Origin: Streptomyces fulvoviolaceus
GTDB taxonomy: Bacteria > Actinomycetota > Actinomycetes > Streptomycetales > Streptomycetaceae
Assembly: GCF_000718165.1 (NCBI RefSeq)
Contig: NZ_JOEY01000013.1
Location: forward strand, 62,001 to 126,000
DNA: 64,000 nt
Reading direction: 5' to 3'
The first letter of the stretch is position 1; every line of letters begins with the position of its first letter. A model generated the notes under the pieces. It was not told the origin of the DNA. It was given only the letters and a program-made list of their open reading frames with translations, and did not search any database. Below, one piece after another: positions 16,871-25,909 of this stretch. Both the position numbers and the translations under genes were made by a program.

Positions 16871-18277
16871 CTACTTGCCCGACTGCAGTGCCCGGCGGAT
16901 CGGCCCACCCACCGCGCGCCGTGCGCGGCGGTAGACGGAGGCCTGGGGGCTGGGGGCGGGCACCGTCACCCCCTTGGCGTCGGCCTTGGCCTTCGCCAGG
17001 TCCTTCTTCAACTTGGCGTTGTCCTTGGACAGTTCCTCGACACGGCCGTGCAGCCAGCCGAAACGCGAGATGAGGGAAGCGGGGTCCGCGTCGTTCCAGG
17101 GGCGGATGCCGGCCGGGAAGGACAGGGACCGCATGCGCTCCTCGAATGCCTTGCCGCCGTCGCCGTGCGTGAAGGTGTTCTCCAGGCCGTTGCGGTCCAG
17201 GAAGGCCGTGAACTGCTCGAAGCGCTTCTGGTGACCGCCGCTCAGTGCGGTGAAGTCCGCCTCCGCGTACAGGTCTGCCGGGTCGAGGTCCGCGGTCACC
17301 TTGTCGATGGTGCGGTGCGGGATGTCGAAGTAACGGCACAGCTCCAGCGTCCGCGAGTCACCGCACAGCACGGTCGCGGGCGTGCCGGCCAGCAGCGCGG
17401 CTATGTTGCCGTGGATGCGCGAGCCGAAGGAGTAGTCGAAGTCCCGCAGGTCGTCGATCCAGGTGATCGGGTCGATGTAGACCCGGGCCTTGTCCTCCCG
17501 GTACATCGGGTGGTCGGGATGCGTCGGCATCGCCGTGATCCTGCCGTTCGGGTCCGACAGGTCCCGCCAGTACAGCTGCTGGGCGTCGCTGAGGTTCTGG
17601 CCGATGTAGCGCAGGTGCGGGTAGCGCGCGTGCGTGCGGCGGATGACCCGGTCCAGGCCCTGGGACTTCACCGCGTTGTGCGAGCCGTTGACGGCGATCC
17701 GGGAGCCGGCCGTCAGCTGCGCGGTCCGCTTGTGCACGGCGAGGTCCTTGCCGTACATGAACAGGGACGGGCAGCCGATGATCTCGACGTCCTTGAAGCC
17801 CATGTCCTTGAGGTACTTCTCGGTGAACTCGCCCCGCACGCCGATCGACGCGCTGCGGTCGAGCACCGCGGAGACGAACGCGCGCACCGACGGTTCCATG
17901 GGCTTGAGCCGCGCCGGGTTGTAGTCCAGCCCGGTCTGCGCACCGACCCCGACCACCACGACCGGGATCCTGAGCCTGCTGATCAGCTGGGTCAGCCGGT
18001 TCAACTGGGGCTCGAAGGACGGCCGGAACGCGTTCGCCAGCGGTACGACGAAGGCGTCGTACTCCTCGTTGATCCGGCTCGCCGCGGCCACGTTCGTCCT
18101 GATGCCGTTCGAGACGACCTCGCTGCGCGGGGTCTCGAGGATCTTGTGGGTGGCGTCGCTGAAGATCAGGTTGCCGGAGTTGGTCGCGATGACGTCCCGT
18201 TGGAGGGCTTCCTCGACGGGGACGGCTTCGTAGGGGCTCTTCCCCGACCTGAGGAGGATGCGCTTCGTAGGTGACAC
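16871..18277 (-). CDS. Polysaccharide pyruvyl transferase family protein
   Basis: About 468 residues with features of the CsaB/pyruvyl transferase family: VVVVGVGAQTG, VRGEFTEKYLKDMGF, IIGCPSLFMYG, FGSRIHGNIAALLAGTPA. Such enzymes add ketal pyruvate from PEP to sugars of wall polymers. The C-terminus has a heptad-like ELSKDNAKLKKDLAKAKADAK stretch, probably coiled coil, and a basic tail. GTG 18277 is chosen because codons upstream in the same frame lose GC at third positions; ATG 18376 is the alternative. No SD is visible, but TATTTT lies 7 nt before the GTG. It is divergent from proB. Confidence 0.75.
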   Translation of the reverse strand: MSPTKRILLRSGKSPYEAVPVEEALQRDVIATNSGNLIFSDATHKILETPRSEVVSNGIRTNVAAASRINEEYDAFVVPLANAFRPSFEPQLNRLTQLISRLRIPVVVVGVGAQTGLDYNPARLKPMEPSVRAFVSAVLDRSASIGVRGEFTEKYLKDMGFKDVEIIGCPSLFMYGKDLAVHKRTAQLTAGSRIAVNGSHNAVKSQGLDRVIRRTHARYPHLRYIGQNLSDAQQLYWRDLSDPNGRITAMPTHPDHPMYREDKARVYIDPITWIDDLRDFDYSFGSRIHGNIAALLAGTPATVLCGDSRTLELCRYFDIPHRTIDKVTADLDPADLYAEADFTALSGGHQKRFEQFTAFLDRNGLENTFTHGDGGKAFEERMRSLSFPAGIRPWNDADPASLISRFGWLHGRVEELSKDNAKLKKDLAKAKADAKGVTVPAPSPQASVYRRARRAVGGPIRRALQSGK

Positions 18278-18462
18278 AAGGTTCAAAATATGTTTAGGAG
18301 GGCTTTGATTTCTAGACGGAACCAGTACAACCTTTTTGCCGTATGCGGCACGTGAGCAACCAGTTACTCGGCGCATGTCCAGGGACTGATATCGAGGCGC
18401 GGCTCCTGGTCCCCTTCGCGTAGATTGCCGGACAACCGATGTGCGAGGGAACGGAAAGCGAA

Positions 18463-19590
18463 GTGGCAGGGGCAAGGCAGGCCGTGAACTCGGCTCGCAG
18501 GATCGTCGTCAAGGTGGGTTCCTCGTCGCTGACCACCGCCTCGGGCGGCCTGGACGCCGACCGGGTCGACGCGCTCGTCGACGTCCTCGCCAAGAGCCGC
18601 AGCGGCGGGGAGAAGGAGATCGTCCTCGTCTCCTCCGGCGCCATCGCGGCCGGACTCGCCCCGCTCGGGCTGCGCCGCCGCCCCAAGGACCTCGCCCGCC
18701 AGCAGGCCGCCGCCAGCGTCGGCCAGGGCCTGCTCGTCGCCCGCTACACCGCCTCCTTCGCCCGCTACGGCGTCCGGGTCGGCCAGGTGCTGCTGACCAG
18801 CGACGACATGAGCCGCCGCGCCCACCACCGCAACGCCTCCCGCACCCTCGACAAGCTGCTCGCGATGGGCGCGTTCCCGATCGTCAACGAGAACGACACC
18901 GTCGCCACCGACGAGATCCGCTTCGGCGACAACGACCGGCTCGCCGCGCTGGTGGCGCATCTGGTCCACGCCGACCTGCTGGTCCTGCTGTCCGACATCG
19001 ACGGCGTGTACGACGGCGACCCGAGCAGGCCGGGGACCTCGCGGATAGCGGAGGTGCGTGGGGCTCTTGATCTGGAGGGCGTCGACATCGGCAGCGTCGG
19101 CAAGGCCGGCGTCGGCACCGGCGGCATGGTCACCAAGGTCGAGGCCGCCCGGATCGCGGCCGCCGCAGGCATCCCCGTCGTGCTGACCAGTGCCGTTCAC
19201 GCCGCCGACGCGCTGTCCGGCGGCGACACCGGCACCTACTTCCACCCCGCCGGCAAGCGGTCCGGCGACCGGATGCTGTGGCTGCAGCACGCGTCGACTC
19301 CGCAGGGTTCTCTTACCTTGGACGACGGTGCCGTGCAGGCGGTCGTGCAGCGCCGCAAGTCGCTGCTGCCGGCCGGGATCGCCGCCGTCGAGGGCGACTT
19401 CACCGCGGGCGACCCCGTCGAACTGCGGGACACCGAGGGGCACGCGGTGGCCCGAGGGCTCGTCAACTTCGACGCCAAGGAGATTCCCCGGCTGATCGGC
19501 CGCTCGACCCGGGAGCTGGCCCGCGAGCTGGGTCCGGCGTACGAGCGCGAGGTCGTGCACCGGGACGACCTGGTGCTGCTGCACCCCTGA
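18463..19590 (+). CDS. proB: Glutamate 5-kinase
   Basis: 375 residues from GTG 18463 (GGAAAG 4 nt upstream); ATG 18439 would add 8 residues and is close to a predicted start site downstream of TAGATT at 18421-18426. ProB phosphorylates glutamate, the first step of proline synthesis. The N-terminal amino-acid kinase domain shows RIVVKVGSSSLTT, VSSGAIAAG, VNENDTVATDEIRFGDND and GVGTGGMVTK. The C-terminal third is a PUA domain, as in proline-feedback-inhibited ProB enzymes. It is separated from proA by one conserved hypothetical gene. Confidence 0.96.
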   Translation: MAGARQAVNSARRIVVKVGSSSLTTASGGLDADRVDALVDVLAKSRSGGEKEIVLVSSGAIAAGLAPLGLRRRPKDLARQQAAASVGQGLLVARYTASFARYGVRVGQVLLTSDDMSRRAHHRNASRTLDKLLAMGAFPIVNENDTVATDEIRFGDNDRLAALVAHLVHADLLVLLSDIDGVYDGDPSRPGTSRIAEVRGALDLEGVDIGSVGKAGVGTGGMVTKVEAARIAAAAGIPVVLTSAVHAADALSGGDTGTYFHPAGKRSGDRMLWLQHASTPQGSLTLDDGAVQAVVQRRKSLLPAGIAAVEGDFTAGDPVELRDTEGHAVARGLVNFDAKEIPRLIGRSTRELARELGPAYEREVVHRDDLVLLHP

Positions 19591-19767
19591 GGGGCTCGGG
19601 TGACGGGCTGTGTACCCGAAAACGGGGTGAACGCCCCGACAAGAGCGTCGCCCTGAGGTGGACGTTCCGCAAAACCGCCCCACGAGCCCTTGCGGCCTGC
19701 TCAACTTTGTCCCAGGGACACATTCCGCCCGACCCCCGGGGTCGACCTGTGTGCAAAGGAGGCCGTC

Positions 19768-20232
19768 GTGAGACGAGTGCGCCCTGGGGCGGCGGCGTCC
19801 CGCGGTCCCTCCGCACGCGTGCCCGGCGAGGAACGCGCCCTGACGAGCGTCGCCGCCGGCGACCGGTACGAGGGCGAGGAGCCCGCGGACCTGCCGCGTC
19901 TGTGGCACGTCACCCTCAGCGTCTCCGGCGACGAGGCCCCGCTCCAGGAGGTCCGGCGCGCCCTCGAGCAGCTCGCCCACGACCACCCCTTCCTCCTGAC
20001 CAGCAGATACGCGAACGACCACGCGGAGATCCGGTACTGGGAGGAGGCCCGCGACCTGCACGACGCGGCCGCCGTCGCCCTGCGCCTGTGGGGCGAGCAC
20101 CGGCAGACCGCGGGGTTGCCGCCGTGGGAGATCGTCGGCCTGGAGGTCATCGACCGCCAGACCTACCACCAGCGCGTCGCCGAGGGGTACGGACCGCTGC
20201 CGGCGTCGCCTGTCGGAGTTCACCCCTTTTGA
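19768..20232 (+). CDS. Conserved hypothetical protein between proB and proA
   Basis: 154 residues. GTG 19768 is chosen because AAAGGAGG at 19755-19762 is an excellent SD; the frame extends further upstream without support. The N-terminus is basic and disordered. From about residue 45 there is a compact alpha/beta region ([54 protein letters not shown]). I do not recognise a domain. Its location between proB and proA recurs in Streptomyces, as I recall, but a role in proline synthesis is not demonstrated by the sequence. Confidence 0.75.
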   Translation: MRRVRPGAAASRGPSARVPGEERALTSVAAGDRYEGEEPADLPRLWHVTLSVSGDEAPLQEVRRALEQLAHDHPFLLTSRYANDHAEIRYWEEARDLHDAAAVALRLWGEHRQTAGLPPWEIVGLEVIDRQTYHQRVAEGYGPLPASPVGVHPF

Positions 20233-20281
20233 TCCCGTCTCGCGCTGTGGAACGGCCCGTGTTGGGGGCCGTCCGGAGCAC

Positions 20282-20287
20282 TACTCT
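20282..20287 (+). promoter_or_regulatory. TACTCT -10 hexamer 6 nt before proA
   Basis: TACTCT fits TAnnnT and lies exactly 6 nt upstream of the proA ATG at 20294. There is no SD, so a leaderless mRNA starting at or next to the ATG is likely. The same arrangement occurs at 21719, 22371 and 33191. Confidence 0.55.
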
Positions 20288-20293
20288 TCCCGT

Positions 20294-21580
20294 ATGACCA
20301 CGCTCTCGCCGTACGACTCCATGTCCCCGGTCACGCAGGCCGCCTACCGCGCCAAGGCCGCCGCCGCCGACCTCGCCCCGCTGCCGCGGGCCGAGAAGGA
20401 CGACGCGCTGCTCGCCATCGCGGACGCGCTGGAAGTCCGTACGAGCGAGATCGTCGAGGCCAACGCCAGGGACATCGCCAAGGCCCGCGAGGCCGGCACC
20501 AGCGAGGCGATCATCGACCGGCTGAAGCTGACCCCGGAGCGCGTGCGGGCCATCGCCTCCGACGTCCGGGACGTCGTCGCGCTGCCCGACCCGGTCGGCG
20601 AGGTCGTCCGCGGCTCGACCCTGCCCAACGGCATCGACCTGCGCCAGGTCCGCGTCCCGCTCGGCGTGGTCGGCATCATCTACGAGGCCCGCCCGAACGT
20701 CACCGTGGACGCCGCCGCCCTGTGCCTGAAGTCCGGCAACGCGGTACTGCTGCGCGGCTCGGCCTCGGCGTACGAGTCGAACACCGCGCTGGTACGGGTC
20801 CTCCGGGACGCCGTGGGCGGGGCCGGGCTGCCCGCCGACGCCGTGCAGCTGGTGCCCGGCGAGAGCCGCGAGAGCGTGCGCGAGCTGATGCGGGCGCGGG
20901 GGCTCGTCGACGTGCTGATTCCCCGCGGTGGCGCCTCGCTCATCCAGACCGTCGTCACCGAGTCCACCGTCCCGGTCATCGAGACCGGCGTCGGCAGCTG
21001 CCACGTCTACGTCGACGCCCAGGCCGACCTCGACATGGCGATCGACATCCTGATCAACTCCAAGGCCCACCGTGTCAGCGTCTGCAACGCCGCCGAGACG
21101 CTCCTCGTCCACCAGGACATCGCCCCCGAGTTCCTGCCCCGCGCCCTGGACGCCCTCGCGGAGGCGGGCGTGACCGTGCACGCCGACCCGCGGGTGCTGG
21201 CGTACGCGAAGGACTCCAAGGCGACCGTCGTCGAGGCCACGCTGGAGGACTGGGACACCGAGTACCTCTCCTACGACATCGCCGCGGCTGTCGTCGACTC
21301 GCTGGACAAGGCCGTCGAGCACATCCGGCTGTGGACCTCCGGGCACACCGAGGCCATCGTGACGACCTCGCAGCAGGCCGCCCGCCGCTTCACCCAGCTG
21401 GTCGACTCCACGACGGTCGCGGTCAACGCGTCCACCCGGTTCACCGACGGCGGCCAGTTCGGCTTCGGCGCGGAGATCGGCATCTCGACGCAGAAGCTGC
21501 ACGCGCGGGGGCCGATGGGGCTGCCGGAGCTGACCAGCACGAAGTACATCGTCACCGGCGACGGGCACGTACGGCGCTGA
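20294..21580 (+). CDS. proA: Glutamate-5-semialdehyde dehydrogenase (gamma-glutamyl phosphate reductase)
   Basis: 428 residues, full length. ProA reduces gamma-glutamyl phosphate with NADPH to glutamate semialdehyde, the second step of proline synthesis. It has the aldehyde dehydrogenase fold with [28 protein letters not shown], the catalytic Cys in [13 protein letters not shown], and the ending [19 protein letters not shown]. No SD precedes the ATG; the -10 box 6 nt upstream suggests its own leaderless transcript despite proximity to proB. Confidence 0.97.
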   Translation: MTTLSPYDSMSPVTQAAYRAKAAAADLAPLPRAEKDDALLAIADALEVRTSEIVEANARDIAKAREAGTSEAIIDRLKLTPERVRAIASDVRDVVALPDPVGEVVRGSTLPNGIDLRQVRVPLGVVGIIYEARPNVTVDAAALCLKSGNAVLLRGSASAYESNTALVRVLRDAVGGAGLPADAVQLVPGESRESVRELMRARGLVDVLIPRGGASLIQTVVTESTVPVIETGVGSCHVYVDAQADLDMAIDILINSKAHRVSVCNAAETLLVHQDIAPEFLPRALDALAEAGVTVHADPRVLAYAKDSKATVVEATLEDWDTEYLSYDIAAAVVDSLDKAVEHIRLWTSGHTEAIVTTSQQAARRFTQLVDSTTVAVNASTRFTDGGQFGFGAEIGISTQKLHARGPMGLPELTSTKYIVTGDGHVRR

Positions 21581-21718
21581 CGGAGCCGCCGGCGCCGAGG
21601 CGCGCGCCTGCGCATATGCGTGGGGCACGCGCTCCTGGTGCGCGCCCGTGGCTCATGAGAGGCGTCGCACAAGGTAGATGAATTTCCATACCGTCTGCCC
21701 AAATTAACCCCCCAGGTC

Positions 21719-21724
21719 TACTCT
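21719..21724 (+). promoter_or_regulatory. TACTCT -10 hexamer before the first VVFDE-motif gene
   Basis: TACTCT at 21719-21724 is followed by 6 nt and the GTG at 21731. There is no SD, which predicts leaderless initiation. It is identical in sequence and spacing to the site at 22371. Confidence 0.5.
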
Positions 21725-21730
21725 GGATCC

Positions 21731-22282
21731 GTGCCGGAGGACGTGGGGGGCACGCCGTTCCCTGACGGCTGGGAGCCCGACGACGACCATGACCGCGGGG
21801 TGTCGGACGAAGAGTTCGCCTCCGTGGTCTTCGACGAGGCCTTCGTACGGGCGGCCGTGGTGCACGAGCCGACCGCCGTCGAACGCCTCCTGGCCGCCGC
21901 GCAGGCGAGAGCGGAGGCCTCCGAGGCCGAGGCCCGCCGGGCACATGGGTTCACCCCCGACGGACCCGGCGCTTTCGGCCATGATCCCGACCTCGACGAC
22001 CTGGACGACGCCGACGTCCTCGAAGGCCGCTACGGCGCCCCCGGGACGTACGGCAAACAGGTCCGCTGGCACCGCCCGGTCGCCTGGATGCTCGCCCTCG
22101 TCATAGGCATCGGCATGGTCGCGCTGGCCTTCACCGCGGTCTACCGGGGCGCTTCGTCCGGCAGCCGGGACCAGGTTCCGCCGCCCGCCTCGACCGGTCT
22201 GGAGCAAGGGGGCACGGCGACTCCCTCCGCGTCCGCCGACTACTCCCAGCCAGCCGCCTCGGCGACCCCGCGAATGCCCTGA
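21731..22282 (+). CDS. Single-pass membrane protein with SVVFDEAFVRAA motif
   Basis: 183 residues. The N-terminal half is acidic and probably cytoplasmic, with SVVFDEAFVRAA at 31-42 and an Ala/Glu helix after it. One membrane segment (about 117-138, WMLALVIGIGMVALAF) is followed by a short extracytoplasmic Ser/Thr/Pro-rich tail. By gene order next to proA it corresponds, as I recall, to S. coelicolor SCO2584, reported to interact with the spore-wall synthesising complex. The sequence itself shows no enzyme domain. It shares its N-terminal motif and promoter arrangement with the next gene. Confidence 0.8.
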   Translation: MPEDVGGTPFPDGWEPDDDHDRGVSDEEFASVVFDEAFVRAAVVHEPTAVERLLAAAQARAEASEAEARRAHGFTPDGPGAFGHDPDLDDLDDADVLEGRYGAPGTYGKQVRWHRPVAWMLALVIGIGMVALAFTAVYRGASSGSRDQVPPPASTGLEQGGTATPSASADYSQPAASATPRMP

Positions 22283-22370
22283 GCGCTTGCTGTGCACTCC
22301 CTGACCGTCCTGGTGAGAACCTGTCAGAACTTGTCGTGTACCAGGGCGTTTACCTAGCCTCCCGGAGACC

Positions 22371-22376
22371 TACTCT
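22371..22376 (+). promoter_or_regulatory. Promoter (TTTACC/TACTCT) of the second VVFDE-motif gene
   Basis: TACTCT at 22371-22376 lies 6 nt before ATG 22383. A possible -35, TTTACC, is at 22349-22354, giving a 16-nt spacer. There is no SD, so leaderless initiation is likely. Confidence 0.55.
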
Positions 22377-22382
22377 GAAGAT

Positions 22383-23453
22383 ATGGGAGGGCCAGGAGAC
22401 CCACCTGAGGGGACACCCGAGGGCGGCCCCGCAGGTGGAGAGGACGAGTACCGATCCGTCGTCTTCGACGAGTCGTTCGTCCGTGCTGCCCGCCTCCAGG
22501 AGTTCTCCGCCCAGGAGCGCATCGCCGACCACGCCCCCGCCGTCCGCCGCCGCCCGCCACTGCGCCGGGGCCTGTCCCGGCAGGCACTGATCCTGGTCCT
22601 GCTGATCGCCGTCGCCTTCGGTACCGCGATCTACATGGGTGTACGGCACCCCTACCAGACCCCCGCCGCCCGGACCCCCGTCGAGCCCCTGCGGATGACC
22701 GTCATCCCGCTGGCCCCACAGGGCAAGGTGCCCGGCCACACCGACCCCGAGTACCTGTACGCGCACAGCCCCGCCGCGCAGTTCCGCGTCGGCGCCGAGG
22801 GCATCCCGCTGCCCGCCTCCCGGCGTACCGCGCACTTCTCGGACAGCCAGGTCGTGGCCGCCCTGACCACCGCCAAGGACTACCTCGTCCGGTCCTCGCT
22901 CTACCCGGAGGTCATCACCGGCCGGCAGGTCCGTCCCGTGCGCGTGCTCCTCGACACGGACCAACTCGACCAGTTCGACCAGAGTTTCGACCACCCGGCC
23001 GCGGACGGGCGGCATGCGCCGACCGGATGGCTGGTTCGCTTCGACCCCGCCGACGCCGAGCTGGCCGACAGCAGGATCCGGGTGCAGGGCAGCCTGCAGG
23101 CCGCCGAGACGGACTCGTCCACGCTCGAGGTCACCGCGGACCACACCTTCGTCTACGCGCTGCGGGCGGCCGGTGCGGGGGAGGAGGCGGAGGCCTCCCT
23201 GTTCACCGTCCGGCGGGAGCTGCACTTCCGCTTCGACCGCGAGGATCTGCGGCTGCACACGGCCCAGCTCGTCGTCTCCTACGTCCAGGCCGGGCCCCTG
23301 TCCTGCGCCGAGGACTCCACGAGTCGGTTGCACCCGCTGCTGGCCGGCCAGACCGCGAAGGCGGGCGGTCCGGCCGGCACGGATCCGTATGCGACGGGTA
23401 GTGCTACGGCGCTGTGCGGGTCGCTGGCGACGAGTGCGGAGCCGAAGGTGTGA
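22383..23453 (+). CDS. Membrane-anchored extracytoplasmic protein with SVVFDESFVRAA motif
   Basis: 356 residues: an acidic cytoplasmic N-terminus with SVVFDESFVRAA at 25-36, one membrane segment (about 64-83, LILVLLIAVAFGTAIYMGV), then a large extracytoplasmic domain of about 270 residues. That domain contains alternating strands (VLLDTDQLDQFDQSFDHP, GWLVRFDPADAELADSRI, FTVRRELHFRFDREDLRL) and a lone Cys pair near the C-terminus. The fold is not recognised. It is paralogous at the N-terminus with the preceding gene and probably works with it in envelope growth. It converges on the M48 protease gene with a 40-nt gap. Confidence 0.8.
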   Translation: MGGPGDPPEGTPEGGPAGGEDEYRSVVFDESFVRAARLQEFSAQERIADHAPAVRRRPPLRRGLSRQALILVLLIAVAFGTAIYMGVRHPYQTPAARTPVEPLRMTVIPLAPQGKVPGHTDPEYLYAHSPAAQFRVGAEGIPLPASRRTAHFSDSQVVAALTTAKDYLVRSSLYPEVITGRQVRPVRVLLDTDQLDQFDQSFDHPAADGRHAPTGWLVRFDPADAELADSRIRVQGSLQAAETDSSTLEVTADHTFVYALRAAGAGEEAEASLFTVRRELHFRFDREDLRLHTAQLVVSYVQAGPLSCAEDSTSRLHPLLAGQTAKAGGPAGTDPYATGSATALCGSLATSAEPKV

Positions 23454-23493
23454 CCCCAGCCGGGTGTGAACCGGGTGTGAGCCCCGCGGCGGG

Positions 23494-24612
23494 TCAGTCG
23501 CCGTCGCGCGGCGGCGTGTCCTTCGTCCCCGGGTCCGTGTCCGTCGGCGGCTCGTCCGGTCCCGGCGTGGAGCTCGAGAAGCCGCCGAAGCCGCGCCGTA
23601 CCCGTCCGCCCAGGTCGCCCGCGCCGCCCGCGATGTCGCTGACCAGCTTCATCAGCGGGTCCTTGGAGCTCTTCACGTTGCTCGCGTAGCTCGCCGCCGA
23701 CTCGCGGAACGAGTCCGAGACCGAGGTGTCCTTGTCCTCGGTGCGCCGCGGGTAGTGGCCGTCCATGATCCGCTGGTGGTCCCGGGACTCGGACCACTTC
23801 TTCAGCTCGGCCGCCCGGATGGTGGTGAAGGGGTGGGAGCGCGGCAGTACGTTCAGGATCTTCAGCACGGAGTCGCGCAGGTCGCCGCCGGCCTCGTACT
23901 CCTCGGCCTGCTTCAGGAACGAGTCCACGTTCATCTCGTGCAGGTGGTTGCCGCCGGCGAGCTTCATCAGGCCGCGCATCGAGGCCTTGAGGTCCTGGCC
24001 GACCAGGAGGCCCGCCCGGTCCGCGGACAGCTCCGACTTGCGGAACCACTCGCGCAGCGCGGTCACGATCGCCATGATCGCGAGGTTGCCCAGCGGGATC
24101 CAGGCCACCCTGAGGGCGAGGCTGGTCAGGAACAGCAGGATGGTCCGGTAGACGGAGTGGCCGGACAGCGCGTGCCCCACCTCGTGCCCGATGACCGCCC
24201 GCATCTCCTCCTCGTCGAGCAGCTCGACGAGAGCCGTGGTGACCACGATGATCGGCTCGTCCAGGCCGATGCACATCGCGTTCGGCTGCGGGTCCTGGTT
24301 CACGTACATCGGCGGGACCTTCTCCAGGTCCAGGATGTAACAGGCGTCCCGCAGCATGTCGTTGAGGTGTGAGAACTGCTGGTCCGACACCCGGACCGAG
24401 TCGGACAGGAACAGCAGCCGCAGGCTTCGCTCGGGCAGCAGACCGCTGAGCGCCTTGAAGACGGTGTCGAAGCCGCTCAGCTTGCGCAGCGCCACCAGGG
24501 CGGAGCGGTCGGCGGGGTGTTCGTACGCACGCGAGGAGATCCCCGGGAAACGCCTGCGCTGCCTGCTCGGCACGTTCTCGTGCCCGTTGTGCTCGTGGCC
24601 GTCGTCGGACAT
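23494..24612 (-). CDS. M48 family metallopeptidase (HtpX/Ste24-like)
   Basis: 372 residues. The zinc motif is HEVGHALSGH, with the downstream third ligand in the SELSADRAGLL region. Hydrophobic segments flank the active site (TILLFLTSLALRVAWIPLG), so it is membrane-associated. Such proteases degrade or process membrane proteins. ATG 24612 is preferred because GGGGGAAG precedes it; ATG 24624 is the alternative. The N-terminus is His- and Asp-rich and the C-terminus is Pro/Asp/Thr-rich. It is divergent from the small gene at 24739. Confidence 0.88.
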   Translation of the reverse strand: MSDDGHEHNGHENVPSRQRRRFPGISSRAYEHPADRSALVALRKLSGFDTVFKALSGLLPERSLRLLFLSDSVRVSDQQFSHLNDMLRDACYILDLEKVPPMYVNQDPQPNAMCIGLDEPIIVVTTALVELLDEEEMRAVIGHEVGHALSGHSVYRTILLFLTSLALRVAWIPLGNLAIMAIVTALREWFRKSELSADRAGLLVGQDLKASMRGLMKLAGGNHLHEMNVDSFLKQAEEYEAGGDLRDSVLKILNVLPRSHPFTTIRAAELKKWSESRDHQRIMDGHYPRRTEDKDTSVSDSFRESAASYASNVKSSKDPLMKLVSDIAGGAGDLGGRVRRGFGGFSSSTPGPDEPPTDTDPGTKDTPPRDGD

Positions 24613-24738
24613 GTCTTCCCCCATGTGCGGTTGTGTGGCCCCTTTGCGGACCTTTGTGCGGCCCTTTGCGCCCCCGAAGCAGAGCCCAGCCTAGGCGGAG
24701 ATAGCGTGGACGGGCAGTACAGCGAAGGAGTCCACGTC

Positions 24739-24900
24739 ATGCAGCACCACCCCCGAGCCGCCTGGTTCACCGAGGCCGCGAGCGCCGCCGAGCAGCAGGG
24801 GGCGGGCAATCTGCTCCGGGTCGTACTGATCGTGATGGCGGTGGGCTGTGTGCTGACCGCGTGGTTCCTGCTGCGGGGGTACAAGCAGAAGGACGACTGA
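24739..24900 (+). CDS. Small single-pass membrane protein (53 aa)
   Basis: 53 residues with one clear membrane segment (about 27-46, VVLIVMAVGCVLTAWFLLRG) and a short basic/acidic tail (YKQKDD). ATG 24739 has GAAGGAG 8 nt upstream at 24724-24730, and TAGCGT at 24702-24707 may be its -10 box. No known domain. The topology resembles small bacterial membrane regulators, but no partner can be named from the sequence. Confidence 0.75.
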   Translation: MQHHPRAAWFTEAASAAEQQGAGNLLRVVLIVMAVGCVLTAWFLLRGYKQKDD

Positions 24901-24915
24901 GGGGATGTGAAGGTT

Positions 24916-24935
24916 CCCCGACGGTGGAGTCGGGG
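24916..24935 (+). terminator. Hairpin after the 53-aa gene
   Basis: CCCCGAC (24916-24922) pairs perfectly with GTCGGGG (24929-24935) over a 6-nt loop, 15 nt after the stop. Confidence 0.55.
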
Positions 24936-25010
24936 TGATCGCCGTCGCGGCTCCCGCTTACGATGGGCCGACGTCTTTATTCCGCCCACACCGGATAGGT
25001 CCTGCCGAAG

Positions 25011-25175
25011 ATGAGCTTCCACAGCACCGCTGCCCAGTTGGTCACCCTTGCCGCCGAGGGCGAGGAGCACGGCGGCAACCACGAGAGCCTCAACCCGCTG
25101 GTGACCGGCGGAGGCGCGTTCCTCATCCTGATGCTTCTGTTGTGGATCACCACCCGCTTCAACCGCGACCGCTGA
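25011..25175 (+). CDS. Small single-pass membrane protein (54 aa)
   Basis: 54 residues: a short N-terminal part rich in Glu and His, then a membrane segment (about 33-47, [15 protein letters not shown]) and a charged end (RFNRDR). GC bias at third positions supports coding. Only a weak SD-like CGAAG precedes the ATG. It is too short for family assignment by eye. It sits between another mini membrane protein and nadD. Confidence 0.7.
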   Translation: MSFHSTAAQLVTLAAEGEEHGGNHESLNPLVTGGGAFLILMLLLWITTRFNRDR

Positions 25176-25254
25176 GGCACCCGGTGCCCATACCGGGGCA
25201 CTCCGGGCCTCCTCCGGCCGGCGCTCTCAGGCCGGGCCGGTAGGGTCTGCACGC

Positions 25255-25893
25255 ATGGGAGAGCAGGACATGCCTACCGGCCCGGGCAACGGCCCGTCGA
25301 ACCCCGGCAAGCGTCGCCTCGGCGTCATGGGCGGGACGTTCGACCCGATCCACCACGGGCACCTCGTGGCGGCCAGTGAGGTCGCCGCGCAGTTCCACCT
25401 GGACGAGGTGGTGTTCGTCCCGACCGGGCAGCCGTGGCAGAAGAGCCACCGCAAGGTCTCCCCGGCCGAGGACCGCTATCTGATGACGGTCATCGCGACC
25501 GCCGAGAACCCGCAGTTCTCGGTCAGCCGCATCGACATCGACCGCGGCGGCGCGACCTACACCGCGGACACGCTGCGCGACCTGCACGCGCTCAATCCCG
25601 ACGCGGACCTCTTCTTCATCACGGGCGCCGACGCCCTCGGCCAGATCCTCACCTGGCGGGACGCGGAAGAACTGTTCTCCCTGGCGCACTTCATCGGGGT
25701 CACCCGGCCCGGCCACCCGCTGTCCGACCCCGGGCTCCCCGAGGGCGGTGTCTCGCTCGTCGAGGTCCCCGCCCTGGCCATCTCCTCCACCGACTGCCGG
25801 GCGAGGGTCGCCAAGGGCGACCCCGTCTGGTATCTGGTGCCGGACGGGGTCGTGCGCTACATCGACAAGCGCGAGCTGTACCGCGGCGAGTGA
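25255..25893 (+). CDS. nadD: Nicotinate-nucleotide adenylyltransferase
   Basis: 212 residues. NadD adenylylates nicotinate mononucleotide to deamido-NAD. The nucleotidyltransferase signature [15 protein letters not shown] is near residue 25, and the [10 protein letters not shown] motif near the C-terminus corresponds to ISSTxxR. ATG 25255 lies 8 nt after TAGGGT (25241-25246), compatible with a leaderless start; ATG 25270 has GGAGAG at 25258-25263 and is equally possible. The LCP gene starts 16 nt after its stop and rsfS follows, a common actinobacterial arrangement. Confidence 0.95.
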   Translation: MGEQDMPTGPGNGPSNPGKRRLGVMGGTFDPIHHGHLVAASEVAAQFHLDEVVFVPTGQPWQKSHRKVSPAEDRYLMTVIATAENPQFSVSRIDIDRGGATYTADTLRDLHALNPDADLFFITGADALGQILTWRDAEELFSLAHFIGVTRPGHPLSDPGLPEGGVSLVEVPALAISSTDCRARVAKGDPVWYLVPDGVVRYIDKRELYRGE

Positions 25894-25909
25894 GCCGAGA
25901 GGGGCACCG

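Noticed and set aside
18296..18360. Tiny plus-strand frame starting TTG 18306 after an AGGAGG
   Set aside because: Sixteen codons with AT-rich composition and no conservation evidence, lying in the divergent promoter region.
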